Assembly (NCBI RefSeq): GCF_000429585.1
Contig: NZ_AUCD01000015.1
Location: forward strand, 1 to 35,296
Reading direction: 5' to 3'
Source of the DNA: Atopococcus tabaci DSM 17538
GTDB taxonomy: Bacteria > Bacillota > Bacilli > Lactobacillales > Carnobacteriaceae_A
Length of the DNA stretch: 35,296 nt
The translations under genes and the position numbers were made by a program. The notes beneath the pieces are model-generated. The model was not told where the DNA came from. It made no database searches and saw nothing but the letters and a program-made list of their open reading frames with translations. Below are positions 23,780-33,079 of the stretch, in pieces. The first letter of the stretch is position 1; each line of letters opens with the position of its first letter.

Positions 23780-24586
23780 TTAATCATCGTCATCGTCATC
23801 ATCCGTATCGTCATCGTCATCGTCATCGTCATTGTCATCATCGTCTGTATCGTCGTCATCTGAATCATCATCTATATCCGTATCATCATCCCCATCATCG
23901 TTCACGTCGTCATCCATATCGTCACCATCCGCGTCATCAACCTCTACAGGAGCGCTTGTATCCTGTGGTTGTCCGGCCGGCGGAGCATCTTCGACATTGG
24001 TGATTTCAATGGTGACGGAAAGTCTGCCGTCTAAATATTTCGTGATGGTGCTCCTCAGCTCCACGCCGTATTGCTGGAACTGCTCGTTGGTAGCGTCAAT
24101 GCGGAAGGTGATTTGGTCTCCTTCCGTCAGGAACCCCATATCAATGGCGCGTTCAATGAGTTCTGTTGTGACTGTCGTTCGATCTCTGTTCTGCGGTTCG
24201 TATCCTTCGACCAACGCTTTTCCATCCGGGTTCATGCCTTCTATGTCGACAACGTCTCCATCGTCATTCAAGTCCATTCTGACTTCCGGATTGATTCTCA
24301 AATAGATAGAAGAAGCAACAGTGATTGACGGGTCTTGGGTGACGGTTCTTGTGAAGACGAACAAAAATGCAACGGCGGCTAAGGCAACCAAGACGGAGGC
24401 GACGCCTTTTTTCGATTTGAACGTCGTTACTTTGGATGGTTTTGCCGGCGGGTCATCTCTCATAAGGACGGGGTTTTTTACTGTTTGTCCTACTTCATAG
24501 TTAGGATTGGCAGCTTTTACAAAACGACCTTCCTCATCGAGAAGAACCGCATAACTCGTAAATGTCTCCATCACGATGTACTTCAT
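23780..24586 (-). CDS. rsgI: Anti-sigma-I factor RsgI with Asp-rich tail
   Basis: The 268-aa membrane protein holds sigma-I inactive at the membrane. Residues 1-50 are the cytoplasmic anti-sigma domain (MKYIVMETFTSYAVLLDEEGR). One membrane helix spans about 62-79. The extracytoplasmic domain starts with YLRINPEVRMDLN; the Asn99-Pro100 pair corresponds to the site where RsgI proteins are known to self-cleave. The domain ends near residue 205 and the last 55 or so residues are almost only Asp with a few Asn, Thr, Ser and Gly, encoded by GAT/GAC triplet repeats. Carbohydrate-binding modules seen in clostridial RsgI are absent. The start overlaps the sigI stop by 4 bases. Confidence 0.9.
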   Translation of the reverse strand: MKYIVMETFTSYAVLLDEEGRFVKAANPNYEVGQTVKNPVLMRDDPPAKPSKVTTFKSKKGVASVLVALAAVAFLFVFTRTVTQDPSITVASSIYLRINPEVRMDLNDDGDVVDIEGMNPDGKALVEGYEPQNRDRTTVTTELIERAIDMGFLTEGDQITFRIDATNEQFQQYGVELRSTITKYLDGRLSVTIEITNVEDAPPAGQPQDTSAPVEVDDADGDDMDDDVNDDGDDDTDIDDDSDDDDTDDDDNDDDDDDDDTDDDDDDD

Positions 24587-25308
24587 TCTGCGTTCTCCCT
24601 TTTCAAAACTTGGTGTAAGTGCCCGCGGATGATTTCATAGCCGTTGGAATAAATCAACAAGAGGGTAACCAGGTACTTTCGATGGCGCTCCAATGTTTTC
24701 TTTTCCACGTTTGCGCCTTTGGCTATTTTTGTAATCGGAAGGCGGCGGGTACGGAGAAACAACTCCATTAAATTCGGTTGCTCCTTTACGTACTGGAGTG
24801 CTTTCTTACAAGTGTGGAGCGTACGCTGCTGCTTGGGGCTGTTTTCCGCGACATCTGTCAACGTCACACCAAATTCTCTCATTTGAGTGGACAGTTCTTC
24901 AATTTCTTCTCGAGTGGCTTGGCGTGTGTGCAAAGTTTCGTTGGGATTTTCGTCATCAGTCAACGTTTCTGAAAGCGGGGTGTCATCGTCCTCTCGTGCA
25001 GCATCGATTGAAAGGTTGCCACTGTGGCGTTTGTTTTTCCTCCAGTAATCGATGAGGCGGTTTTTGATTAAAAGAGAAGCATAGTTCAGGAAAGACCCTC
25101 GTTTACGGGAATAGCCTTGGATGGCTTCGTGAAAAGCGATCATGGCGATGCTAAATTCGTCATCGTGGCCTTCGATAGGGGGGCGGTTTAGAAATTTTGC
25201 CGTTTCGGCTTTGATGAACGGCATATAAGCCGAAATGAATCGGTCAGCGGCCTGCATGTCTCCTTTGGACGCATAGACCTGCTGAACGATGGAATGTTCT
25301 GTTTCCAT
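24583..25308 (-). CDS. sigI: RNA polymerase sigma factor SigI
   Basis: A 241-aa sigma-70 family protein of the sigma-I group. Region 2 is visible in DDEFSIAMIAFHEAIQGYSRKRGSFLNYASLLIKNRLIDYWRKN (about residues 49-92), the usual -10 contact part; the C-terminal half is the SigI-specific domain, ending in a helix-turn-helix (ITKIAKGANVEKKTLERHRKYL) for the -35 element. In Bacillus SigI serves heat and envelope stress and in Clostridium polysaccharide sensing. It is first in the operon with rsgI (ATGA overlap) and the lipoprotein gene. The promoter at 25331-25364 looks autoregulated. Confidence 0.9.
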   Translation of the reverse strand: METEHSIVQQVYASKGDMQAADRFISAYMPFIKAETAKFLNRPPIEGHDDEFSIAMIAFHEAIQGYSRKRGSFLNYASLLIKNRLIDYWRKNKRHSGNLSIDAAREDDDTPLSETLTDDENPNETLHTRQATREEIEELSTQMREFGVTLTDVAENSPKQQRTLHTCKKALQYVKEQPNLMELFLRTRRLPITKIAKGANVEKKTLERHRKYLVTLLLIYSNGYEIIRGHLHQVLKRENAE

Positions 25309-25330
25309 CCAACACTTCCTACTTCTTATG

Positions 25331-25364
25331 TAGAATACGTATCATAAATGTTGAAATTGGGGTC
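25331..25364 (-). promoter_or_regulatory. sigI: Putative sigma-I promoter of the sigI operon
   Basis: Minus strand: GACCCC (25364-25359), 19-base spacer, CGTATTCTA (25339-25331). It lies about 23 bases before the sigI start and is identical in both boxes to the motif before the PepSY gene. The stretch 25365-25550 shows no gene. Confidence 0.7.
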
Positions 25365-25554
25365 CTTTATTCACTTTATTGATTCATTACTTTCAATTAT
25401 AAAGACTCTCAACAGAAAATACAGGTGGGAATTGTTAAAATACTGAAAAGAGAACTTCGACAAGGAAAGGGACGATAAGGGCCCCGGCGGGACGGAAAAT
25501 AATGAACTATGAGAAAATTCTTATTGAAAAACAGTCTTATCAAGGAGAAAAGTG

Positions 25555-25583
25555 GTTTCATTCTATAGAAAGTTTGCTATAAT
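25555..25583 (+). promoter_or_regulatory. fba: Promoter of fba
   Basis: Weak -35 GTTTCA (25555-25560), 17-base spacer, consensus -10 TATAAT (25578-25583). Confidence 0.5.
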
Positions 25584-25644
25584 AAAAGCGTCGATGAAAA
25601 TATTTTCAGACAACTACAATGCGAAATACATAGGGAGGAAACAA

Positions 25645-26505
25645 ATGATGACTCGTTTAGTCAGTATGACCGAAATGCTCAACAAAGCTTTGAAAGACAA
25701 ATATGCAGTAGGGCAGTTCAACATCAACAACTTAGAGTGGACTCAGGCAATTCTCCAGGCTGCTCAAGAAGAACAATCACCAGTTATTTTAGGTGTTTCT
25801 GAAGGCGCTGCAAAATACATGGGTGGATTCAAAGTAGTGACAGCTATGGTCAACGCTTTGATTGAAACAATGGATATCACAGTTCCGGTAGCATTGCACT
25901 TGGATCATGGTTCTTCATTGGAAAAATGCCGCGCAGCAATTGATGCTGGATTTTCATCTGTTATGATTGACAACTCTAAGTTTCCAATCGAAGACAACAT
26001 CAAAGCAACACGTGAAGTTGTTGAGTACGCTCACTCCAAAGGCGCATCTGTTGAAGCTGAAGTAGGAAGCGTCGGCGGGGAAGAAGACGGTGTGACCGGC
26101 GGAGTCATCTATGCGAATCCAGAAGAATGCAAACGCATGGTGGAAGAAGCGAAGATCGATGCTTTGGCTGCAGCGTTGGGTTCTGTTCACGGAGCATATG
26201 TCGGCGAACCGAAACTTGGGTTTGACGAGATGAAAGAAATTTCCGAATTGACAGGCGTTCCTCTTGTATTGCACGGAGGATCCGGTATTCCAACTCACCA
26301 AATCAAACAAGCGATTGAATACGGACATACAAAAATCAACGTAAACACTGAGTTGCAACAAGTATGGACGCAACGTGTACGTGAAATTTTGGAAACAGAC
26401 AAAAAAGTGTATGACCCACGTAAAATCATTGGGCCAGGAAAAGAAGACATCATGAACGTAGTGAAATCTAAAATGCGTGAATTTGGTTCTTCCAACCAAG
26501 CTTAA
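25645..26505 (+). CDS. fba: Class II fructose-bisphosphate aldolase
   Basis: The 286-aa zinc enzyme splits fructose 1,6-bisphosphate in glycolysis. Zinc and active-site motifs are clear: [12 protein letters not shown] (Asp-His), [27 protein letters not shown] (zinc His) and VLHGGSGIP (zinc His), with KINVNTELQ at the phosphate site. GGGAGGAAA lies 6 bases before the ATG at 25645; the frame is open further upstream but crosses the promoter. The codon choice is strongly biased, as expected for a highly expressed gene. It is monocistronic with a strong terminator. Confidence 0.97.
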   Translation: MMTRLVSMTEMLNKALKDKYAVGQFNINNLEWTQAILQAAQEEQSPVILGVSEGAAKYMGGFKVVTAMVNALIETMDITVPVALHLDHGSSLEKCRAAIDAGFSSVMIDNSKFPIEDNIKATREVVEYAHSKGASVEAEVGSVGGEEDGVTGGVIYANPEECKRMVEEAKIDALAAALGSVHGAYVGEPKLGFDEMKEISELTGVPLVLHGGSGIPTHQIKQAIEYGHTKINVNTELQQVWTQRVREILETDKKVYDPRKIIGPGKEDIMNVVKSKMREFGSSNQA

Positions 26506-26510
26506 AAAGG

Positions 26511-26558
26511 AAAAAAACGGAAGTCTCGAGCAGCTGCTCGCAAGGCTTCCGTTTTTTC
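26511..26558 (+). terminator. Terminator of fba
   Basis: ACGGAAG pairs with CTTCCGT around an inner palindrome (CGAGCAGCTGCTCG), followed by TTTTTTC. Confidence 0.85.
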
Positions 26559-26613
26559 TTTGCTCTAGAGGCAGGCGGCCGTTTTCTACATTAAAAACCA
26601 ACTTCTTTTATAA

Positions 26614-26642
26614 TTGTATCTGTTTATGAAATGCTGTACAAT
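26614..26642 (+). promoter_or_regulatory. Promoter of bioY
   Basis: -35 TTGTAT (26614-26619), 17-base spacer, -10 TACAAT (26637-26642). The outer bases form ATTGTA and TACAAT, an inverted pair; no standard BirA box was recognised. Confidence 0.6.
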
Positions 26643-26714
26643 GATTCTTGAATGTCACTATGTTGCGAAAAAAACAATTTCGCATCGGTTTCGGAAAGAG
26701 AGGAATTTCATTAG

Positions 26715-27275
26715 ATGCACCGGTTTCACGCAAAAGAACTTGTCCGAATTGCCCTTATGACGGCTTTGCTTTCTGTGTTCTCATTGGTTGCGATTCCACT
26801 TGGGCCGATTCCAATCACGTTACAGACTGCTTTTTTCCTTTTCATTCCGGCCGTGCTTGGCGCGAGAAATGGATGTGTCTCAATTTGTTTATATCTAATG
26901 ATGGGCTTGCTCGGCCTTCCGGTATTTGCCGGTGGTGCGGGCGGCCTTCAACATATTTTCACGCCTTCTTTCGGGTATCTCCTGGGAGCGTGTTTGTCTG
27001 CCCCGCTGATTGGAAAAGAAACAACAAACGAAAAATCATTCTGGCCCTTATTTAGAACGTTTCTTTTAGGGTTGGGATTGATTTACGCTGTAGGAATCGG
27101 GTATGCACATTGGGTAATGAATCGTGTTTTAGAGACCCCGGTTGGATGGGGAACGCTTATTATTATGAATTTGACAACGTTTTTACCGCTTGATTTTATC
27201 AAAACAACGATGGCTGCATGGGTGTATCTGCAGCTTCCAAACAAATACAAAACAACTGCGACTCAACACAGATAA
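26715..27275 (+). CDS. bioY: Biotin ECF transporter subunit BioY
   Basis: A 186-aa membrane protein with about six helices. It has the BioY signature segments IPLGPIPITLQTAFFLFIPAVLGARNGCVSI and GLLGLPVFAGGAGGLQHIFTPSFGYLLG (about residues 65-93), which form the biotin-binding part. It captures biotin and relies on a shared ECF energy module encoded elsewhere. AGAGGAA precedes the ATG by 9 bases. It is the second vitamin S-component in the window after folT. The next gene, murZ, follows after 19 bases and may be cotranscribed. Confidence 0.93.
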   Translation: MHRFHAKELVRIALMTALLSVFSLVAIPLGPIPITLQTAFFLFIPAVLGARNGCVSICLYLMMGLLGLPVFAGGAGGLQHIFTPSFGYLLGACLSAPLIGKETTNEKSFWPLFRTFLLGLGLIYAVGIGYAHWVMNRVLETPVGWGTLIIMNLTTFLPLDFIKTTMAAWVYLQLPNKYKTTATQHR

Positions 27276-27294
27276 AGAAATGAGGCTTTGAAGA

Positions 27295-28560
27295 GTGAAA
27301 AAAATTGTGATTAATGGTAATAATGAATTAACAGGTACCGTGACCATCAGTGGAGCAAAAAACAGTACCGTGGCGTTGATTCCTGCCGCAATCATGGCAG
27401 ATTCACCTGTCACATTGGAAGGTGTACCGAATATTCAAGATGTTCATTCCTTGATTGATATTTTGAATTCGATGAAAGTGAAAACCGATTTTGACGGGTC
27501 AACGTTGGTAATCGATCCGACAGAAATGGTGTCCATTCCGATGCCGAGTGGGAAAATCAACAGTCTGCGGGCTTCTTATTACTTTATGGGCGCTTTGCTG
27601 ACGAAGTTTGGAGAAGGCGTTGTCGGTCTTCCGGGAGGCTGCTTCTTAGGACCGCGTCCGATTGACCAGCATTTGAAAGGGTTCCGCCAGTTGGGTGCCA
27701 TTGTCGACAACGAGCAAGGTGCCATGTACTTACGCACCACGGAAGATGGGTTGGAAGGTGCACGCATTTACTTAGACGTAGTGTCGATCGGTGCAACAAT
27801 CAACGTTATGTTAGCGTCTATCAAAGCAAAAGGACGAACCATTATTGAAAACGCGGCCCGCGAACCTGAAATCATTGACGTGGCGACGTTGTTGAACAAC
27901 ATGGGTGCGAAAATCCGCGGAGCCGGAACAGACACTATCCGCATCGACGGTGTAGAAGAGTTGCATGGATGCCGCCACACTATCATTCCGGACCGGATTG
28001 AAGCAGGCACTTATTTGGCAATCGGAGCGGCTGCCGGAAACGATGTGCTTGTCAAAAACGTCATCGTGGAGCACCTTGAAGGCCTTTTAGCGAAAATGGA
28101 AGAAATGGGTGTGCCGATGGTGATCGGCGAAGACAGCATCCGCGTATTGAAGCCGGAGAAATTGAAAGGCGTTCAGATCAAAACCCAGCCATATCCTGGT
28201 TTTGCGACCGACCTTCAACAACCGATTACACCGTTGTTATTGATGGCGGAAGGCGAATCCATGATTATGGACACCATTTATCCGAAACGTGTCAAACACA
28301 TCCCTGAATTGAAGCGGATGGGCGGCAATGCGCGCGTAGAAAGTGACTTGATTTTGATTGAAGGACCTGCACAATTGACAGGAGCCCAAGTGGCCGCCAG
28401 TGATTTGCGCGCCGGTGCTTGCTTGGTCATCGCTGGTTTGAGCGCAGAAGGCACAACAGAAATTACAGGCGTTGAAAATATCCTTCGTGGGTACGATCAC
28501 ATCGTTGAAAAATTGACGGAGCTTGGAGCAGATATCCAAATGATCGAAGAAGACGAATAG
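27295..28560 (+). CDS. murZ: UDP-N-acetylglucosamine 1-carboxyvinyltransferase (second MurA)
   Basis: A 421-aa enzyme of the first committed step of peptidoglycan synthesis, transferring enolpyruvate to UDP-GlcNAc. [15 protein letters not shown] (Lys22-Asn23 pair near residue 22), [15 protein letters not shown] with the fosfomycin-target Cys, and the [11 protein letters not shown] segment are all in place. Low-GC Gram-positives often have two MurA paralogs; the one between fba and rho, as here, is MurZ/MurAB. The start is GTG at 27295 with a GAGG site. rho follows after 11 bases. Confidence 0.95.
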   Translation: MKKIVINGNNELTGTVTISGAKNSTVALIPAAIMADSPVTLEGVPNIQDVHSLIDILNSMKVKTDFDGSTLVIDPTEMVSIPMPSGKINSLRASYYFMGALLTKFGEGVVGLPGGCFLGPRPIDQHLKGFRQLGAIVDNEQGAMYLRTTEDGLEGARIYLDVVSIGATINVMLASIKAKGRTIIENAAREPEIIDVATLLNNMGAKIRGAGTDTIRIDGVEELHGCRHTIIPDRIEAGTYLAIGAAAGNDVLVKNVIVEHLEGLLAKMEEMGVPMVIGEDSIRVLKPEKLKGVQIKTQPYPGFATDLQQPITPLLLMAEGESMIMDTIYPKRVKHIPELKRMGGNARVESDLILIEGPAQLTGAQVAASDLRAGACLVIAGLSAEGTTEITGVENILRGYDHIVEKLTELGADIQMIEEDE

Positions 28561-28571
28561 GAGAGCTTATA

Positions 28572-29846
28572 TTGAGTGAAATACTGACGCTGAGAGAATT
28601 AGAAAATAAAACATTAAAAGAGATTTATCAATATGCGCGGGATTTGAAAATTCCTTATTACAGCCAGATGAACAAAAAAGAGCTGGCGTTGGCTGTGATC
28701 CGTGCACAGGAAGAAAAGCAAGGCTATTTCCAAGCCGAAGGTGTATTGGAGATTATGTCTCAGCAAGATTTTGGATTCCTCCGCCCAATCAATTATACAG
28801 CGAGCAAAGAAGACATCTATATTTCCTCTTCCCAAATCAAACGGTTCGGCCTGCGAAACGGAGACAAAATTACCGGAACAGCCCGGCCGCCGAAACCCAA
28901 CGAACGCTATTATGGTTTGATGCAAGTTCATTTGGTGAATGGAAGAAACCCGGAAGAAGCCACCGAACGTCCGCACTTCCCGGCATTGACGCCGCTGTAT
29001 CCGGACAAACGGATGATGCTGGAAACAGACAAACAGAAATTGTCCACACGCATCATCGACTTGGTGTCACCGATCGGTTTTGGTCAGCGGGGTCTTGTGG
29101 TCGCGCCGCCTAAAGCAGGGAAGACCACTTTGCTGAAGGAGATCGCCAACGGCATCACCGTGAACTATCCGGACGTGGAATTGATCGTGCTGTTGATTGA
29201 CGAGCGGCCGGAAGAAGTCACAGACATCGAACAGAGTGTGTCGGGAGAAGTGGTTTCGTCCACGTTCGACCAACAGCCGCAAAACCATGTGAAAGTGAGC
29301 GAATTGGTTTTGGAACGGGCCATGCGTTTGGTGGAAGACAAACGTGATGTGGTCATCTTGATGGACAGCATCACCCGTTTGGCACGTGCGTACAACTTGG
29401 TGGAATCTCCGAGTGGACGGACGCTCAGCGGAGGGATTGACCCCGCCGCGCTGTACCGGCCGAAACGGTTCTTTGGAGCTGCGCGCAATATTGAAGAAGG
29501 CGGCAGTTTGACCATTATCGCAACCGCATTGGTGGATACTGGGAGCCGTATGGATGATGTCATCTACGAGGAATTCAAAGGAACCGGAAATATGGAACTG
29601 CACTTGTCCCGTGAATTGGCGGAACGCCGCATTTATCCGGCGATCGATATCCAACGTTCAGGCACCCGTAAAGAAGAGTTGCTGATGCCGAAAGAACACT
29701 TGGACATCATGTACAGCCTGCGACGCAACATGAAAGGCAGCAGTCTGGAGTACACCGATCAATTTATCCGGACACTGCGCAATTATCCGGACAACGAAGC
29801 GTTTCTCAAAAACGCAGCTCGGTCCAAAAATCAAAACAAAGTGTGA
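28572..29846 (+). CDS. rho: Transcription termination factor Rho
   Basis: A 424-aa hexameric RNA helicase that ends transcription. It has the N-terminal helical SAP-like part, an RNA-binding cold-shock-like domain ([16 protein letters not shown]...[18 protein letters not shown], about residues 57-100), Walker [12 protein letters not shown], Walker [17 protein letters not shown] and the SGGIDPAAL loop. The length matches Bacillus Rho, with no large insertion. The start is TTG at 28572, behind AGGAGAGC. It follows murZ closely and is likely cotranscribed. An independent promoter for rpmE2 follows. Confidence 0.97.
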   Translation: MSEILTLRELENKTLKEIYQYARDLKIPYYSQMNKKELALAVIRAQEEKQGYFQAEGVLEIMSQQDFGFLRPINYTASKEDIYISSSQIKRFGLRNGDKITGTARPPKPNERYYGLMQVHLVNGRNPEEATERPHFPALTPLYPDKRMMLETDKQKLSTRIIDLVSPIGFGQRGLVVAPPKAGKTTLLKEIANGITVNYPDVELIVLLIDERPEEVTDIEQSVSGEVVSSTFDQQPQNHVKVSELVLERAMRLVEDKRDVVILMDSITRLARAYNLVESPSGRTLSGGIDPAALYRPKRFFGAARNIEEGGSLTIIATALVDTGSRMDDVIYEEFKGTGNMELHLSRELAERRIYPAIDIQRSGTRKEELLMPKEHLDIMYSLRRNMKGSSLEYTDQFIRTLRNYPDNEAFLKNAARSKNQNKV

Positions 29847-29874
29847 CAGTTTCATTTCCAAAAATGAAAAAGTA

Positions 29875-29903
29875 TTGCGCTTGAAAAAAGTGTATGGTAT
29901 TAT
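29875..29903 (+). promoter_or_regulatory. Promoter of rpmE2
   Basis: -35 TTGCGC (29875-29880), 17-base spacer, -10 TATTAT (29898-29903). Confidence 0.5.
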
Positions 29904-29910
29904 ATCTGAT

Positions 29911-29963
29911 GTTGCCTAAGGGTAAAATAACTCTGGTACAAAAATGGACCAGGGCATAAGGAG
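29911..29963 (+). promoter_or_regulatory. Leader hairpin before rpmE2 (candidate L31 autoregulation)
   Basis: CTCTGGT (29931-29937) pairs with ACCAGGG (29948-29954) immediately before the AAGGAG site. L31 leader motifs have been described in Firmicutes; this short structured leader may be one. Confidence 0.35.
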
Positions 29964-29968
29964 TGAAA

Positions 29969-30232
29969 ATGAACATGAAACAAGGAATCCATCCAGAATA
30001 TAGAGATGTCGTTTTTATGGATACTTCAACAGGATTCAAATTCTTGACAGGGTCTACAAAAACTTCTAATGAAACAGTTGAATGGGAAGATGGAAAAGAA
30101 TACCCACTAATCCGTGTGGAAATTTCTTCTGATTCTCATCCATTCTACACAGGACGTCAAAAGTTCACTCAAGCAGACGGACGTGTGGATCGTTTCAACA
30201 AGAAATACGGCTTTGCAAACTCAAACGAATAA
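29969..30232 (+). CDS. rpmE2: Ribosomal protein L31, type B
   Basis: An 87-aa L31 of the zinc-free type: the N-terminus [18 protein letters not shown] lacks the Cys pair of the zinc form, and the C-terminus has [25 protein letters not shown], the usual ribosome-binding part. The ATG at 29969 is preferred, with AAGGAG 5-6 bases upstream. In Bacillus this type replaces the zinc form under zinc shortage; no Zur site was recognised here. It has its own promoter and terminator. Confidence 0.95.
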   Translation: MNMKQGIHPEYRDVVFMDTSTGFKFLTGSTKTSNETVEWEDGKEYPLIRVEISSDSHPFYTGRQKFTQADGRVDRFNKKYGFANSNE

Positions 30233-30251
30233 TCACCATGATGAACATTCA

Positions 30252-30279
30252 AAAGGCTGGGGCTTCCCAGCCTTTTTTT
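30252..30279 (+). terminator. Terminator of rpmE2
   Basis: AGGCTGGG pairs with CCCAGCCT around GCTT, followed by seven T. Confidence 0.9.
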
Positions 30280-30437
30280 ATTTTCTGAACAAACAAAGTT
30301 TTTGGCACTATAATATTTTTTCCAACAGTTCATTGTGATAGAATAAAGCTGTCACAAATAGGAGTGTCGCTGAAGCGAGGATTGCTTGGCCTTAAGAGGA
30401 TAAGAGTACAAGACGGAGAATTCGGAGGAAACGACAA

Positions 30438-31520
30438 ATGAAGATTTTTATGATCTATGGTGGGAAAAGTGCAGAACACGACATATCCATTCTGTCCGCT
30501 CATTCCATTATGACTGAAATCTATTATGAATATTATGAAGTGATTCCTGTTTACATCACGCGAGACGGGAAATGGGTGAAAGGTCCGCGTATCACCCGAG
30601 CGGAAGAAGTTCTTTCCCAAGAAGACCTTCGACTCGGTTTTGACGAAGAAGGCGTACAAAGCGGAAAAGGAACGCCGTTTGAACTGTCGGAATTACAAGA
30701 AAAAGATGCGATTGCCTTCCCGGTTTTGCACGGACCGAACGGAGAAGACGGAACGATTCAAGGGTTGTTTGAAGTGCTCAACGTACCTTATGTAGGAGCA
30801 GGTGTATTGGCAAGTGCATGCGGAATGGACAAGAGTGTGTCGAAAATCTTGTTCCAAAATGAAGGCCTGCCGCAAGTTCCGTACAAAAAAGTATTGAAAA
30901 ACGAATGGGAAGTTGATTCAGACACAGTGCTGGCTGCGTGCCAAGAAGAATTGGCGTATCCGCTGTTTGTCAAACCGGCAAACTTGGGATCCAGCGTCGG
31001 TATTTCAAAAGCGGAAAACCGCGATCAATTGATAGAAGCCATCCGCATGGCTTTCGAGTACGACCGCATCATTGTCATCGAACAAGGCGTTGACGCGCGT
31101 GAAATCGAAGTGGCGGTACTCGGGAACGAAGACATCCATACGTCTGTTCCAGGAGAGTTGGTCAAACAACAAGGGTTCTACGATTACGAATCCAAGTACT
31201 TAAAAAACGAAGTGGTGTTGCAGATTCCGGCAAAATTGTCTGATGACATCAAAACGCAGTTGCGGGAATATGCAGCCCGAGCGTTTTCTGCCGTCCAAGG
31301 AAGTGGATTGAGCCGGGTGGATTTCTTCTTGACGGAAGACGACGAAATCTACCTCAATGAAATCAACACATTCCCTGGGTTCACCCAGTTTAGTATGTAC
31401 CCGCGGTTATGGGAAAGTACGGGCTTGGCGTACGGCGACCTAATTGAAGAACTGATTCAATTGGGGCTGCAGCGTTTCCGTGACACCCAAAATTATGATT
31501 CAAAAGACCGCGAAAATTAA
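30438..31520 (+). CDS. ddl: D-alanine-D-alanine ligase
   Basis: The 360-aa ATP-grasp enzyme makes the D-Ala-D-Ala end of the peptidoglycan precursor. HGPNGEDGTIQGLFE, ANLGSSVGISKA and EINTFPGFTQFSMYP (metal and ATP site) are clear. In the specificity loop it has GFYDYESKY with Tyr as the deciding residue; ligases that make D-Ala-D-Lac have Phe there. A vancomycin-sensitive precursor is therefore predicted. CGGAGGAAAC precedes the ATG. murF follows after 60 bases, with a small hairpin between. Confidence 0.96.
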   Translation: MKIFMIYGGKSAEHDISILSAHSIMTEIYYEYYEVIPVYITRDGKWVKGPRITRAEEVLSQEDLRLGFDEEGVQSGKGTPFELSELQEKDAIAFPVLHGPNGEDGTIQGLFEVLNVPYVGAGVLASACGMDKSVSKILFQNEGLPQVPYKKVLKNEWEVDSDTVLAACQEELAYPLFVKPANLGSSVGISKAENRDQLIEAIRMAFEYDRIIVIEQGVDAREIEVAVLGNEDIHTSVPGELVKQQGFYDYESKYLKNEVVLQIPAKLSDDIKTQLREYAARAFSAVQGSGLSRVDFFLTEDDEIYLNEINTFPGFTQFSMYPRLWESTGLAYGDLIEELIQLGLQRFRDTQNYDSKDREN

Positions 31521-31525
31521 AAAAT

Positions 31526-31558
31526 AAAAGGGCCGGTCATCATGTCCGGTCTCTTTTT
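31526..31558 (+). terminator. Weak intercistronic hairpin between ddl and murF
   Basis: GGCCGG pairs with TCCGGTC imperfectly, followed by TCTTTTTC. It may partly end transcription before murF. Confidence 0.4.
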
Positions 31559-31580
31559 CATCATAAATACGGAGGATAAC

Positions 31581-32972
31581 ATGAGTAAATGGACTTTAGG
31601 GGAAATCGCCCGTGCGGTGAATGCCCAAAACGATGTTTCTGCCTGGGAAGAGATTGAAATCAACAGTGTCGCTTTTGATACCCGCAAATTGACGGAAGGG
31701 TCTCTGTTTGTTCCGTTGATCGGCAACCAAGACGGCCACAAATTTATCGAAGACGCCATTCAAAACGGTGCACAAGCTGCTTTTTGGAGCCGGCCGCTCT
31801 CGGAAGCGCCGACCGATTTTCCAGTGATTCAAGTGGAAGACACCTTGCAGGCGCTGCAGCAATTTGCGACATACTACCTGAACAAAGTCGCGCCATTGGT
31901 TGTGGGCATCACCGGAAGCAATGGAAAAACAACGACCAAAGATATGACGGCAGCGGTGTTGTCGACAAAGTACAAAACCCATAAAACCCAAGGGAACTTT
32001 AACAACGAAATCGGGATGCCGGTCACTATTTTGGATATGCCGGAAGACGCCGAGGCCGTTGTATTGGAAATGGGCATGAGCGGAAAAGGGGAAATCAAAC
32101 AACTGTCCGAACTGGCGGAACCGGATGTCGCCATCATAACCATGATCGGAGAGTCCCACATCGAATTCTTCGGTTCCCGGGAAGGCATCGCCGACACCAA
32201 AATGGAAATCATTTCTGGGTTGAAACCAAACGGAGTATTGATTTTCCCCGGAGAAGAACCACTTTTGGTGGAACGCACCGCCCAAATGCCGGAAGAGAAG
32301 AAACGCACTTTCGGAAACGGACAAGCCGTCTCGCTGCGTCCGCTTCAAGTGAACAGCGAACTGCGAAATACTTCCTTTACCACGAATTTGTACCCGGAAC
32401 AGCCGATTCAGCTGCCGATTCCCGGCACATACAACGTCCAAAATGCTCTCGCAGCTTTGTTGGCGGGCATGGAATTGGACGTGCCTTATGAGAAAGCGGC
32501 GGAAAGTTTGGCCGAATTCCAGTTGACGAAAAACCGTTTGGAATGGCTGGACGGGAAGAACGGCACCATTTTGTTGAACGATGCGTATAACGCTAGCCCG
32601 ACATCGATGAAAGCTGTTCTGCGTTACTTTGCTTCCATCGATACCGGTGCGCGCAAATTTGCGGTATTGGGAGATATCCGTGAACTGGGCGAATTGTCCA
32701 GAGAACTTCATTTGAGCGTGAAAGAAGCCATCGAACCCGAGAGACTGGATGAAGTGGTTTTATATGGAAAAGAGATGCGTGCCCTGTACGAAGCGTTGAG
32801 AGACGAGTTCCCGTCTGAACGGTTGCATCATTTCCAAGAAGACAAAGCGGAATTGATCTCTTATATAGAAGAACATGCTCAAACTGGAGATTACATTCTT
32901 CTCAAATCCAGCTTTGGCACGGATTTGTTGAGCGTGGCCAATGCCTTGCGGACAGAAAAGGATGAGATGTGA
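31581..32972 (+). CDS. murF: UDP-MurNAc-tripeptide-D-Ala-D-Ala ligase
   Basis: A 463-aa Mur ligase that adds the D-Ala-D-Ala made by Ddl to the UDP-MurNAc-tripeptide. Motifs are VGITGSNGKTTTKD (P-loop), HKTQGNFNNEIGMP, EMGMSGKGEIKQLSELAEPDVAIIT and NDAYNASPTSMKA. The N-terminal substrate domain has the FDTRKLTEGSLFVPLIG segment. GGAGGATAAC precedes the ATG at 31581; the frame is open upstream only by chance. ddl and murF act in successive steps, so the neighbourhood fits. Confidence 0.97.
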   Translation: MSKWTLGEIARAVNAQNDVSAWEEIEINSVAFDTRKLTEGSLFVPLIGNQDGHKFIEDAIQNGAQAAFWSRPLSEAPTDFPVIQVEDTLQALQQFATYYLNKVAPLVVGITGSNGKTTTKDMTAAVLSTKYKTHKTQGNFNNEIGMPVTILDMPEDAEAVVLEMGMSGKGEIKQLSELAEPDVAIITMIGESHIEFFGSREGIADTKMEIISGLKPNGVLIFPGEEPLLVERTAQMPEEKKRTFGNGQAVSLRPLQVNSELRNTSFTTNLYPEQPIQLPIPGTYNVQNALAALLAGMELDVPYEKAAESLAEFQLTKNRLEWLDGKNGTILLNDAYNASPTSMKAVLRYFASIDTGARKFAVLGDIRELGELSRELHLSVKEAIEPERLDEVVLYGKEMRALYEALRDEFPSERLHHFQEDKAELISYIEEHAQTGDYILLKSSFGTDLLSVANALRTEKDEM

Positions 32973-33012
32973 CAGTCTAAAACGCATTCATTTCAAAAAG
33001 TATGAAAATGAA

Positions 33013-33041
33013 TTGAAAACGAAAAACAATCGTGTTACGAT
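33013..33041 (+). promoter_or_regulatory. Promoter of the cshA leader
   Basis: -35 TTGAAA (33013-33018), 17-base spacer, -10 TACGAT (33036-33041). It gives a leader of about 260 bases. Confidence 0.65.
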
Positions 33042-33079
33042 AGTGAAGCGAAATCGGCTCGCTGATCATGGAGACCTGT

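Noticed and set aside
23623-24003. His/Arg-rich plus-strand ORF
   Set aside because: It is the complement of the Asp triplet repeats of rsgI and has no biological features of its own.
31596-32711. 371-aa minus-strand ORF
   Set aside because: Antisense shadow of murF with no start signal or family features.
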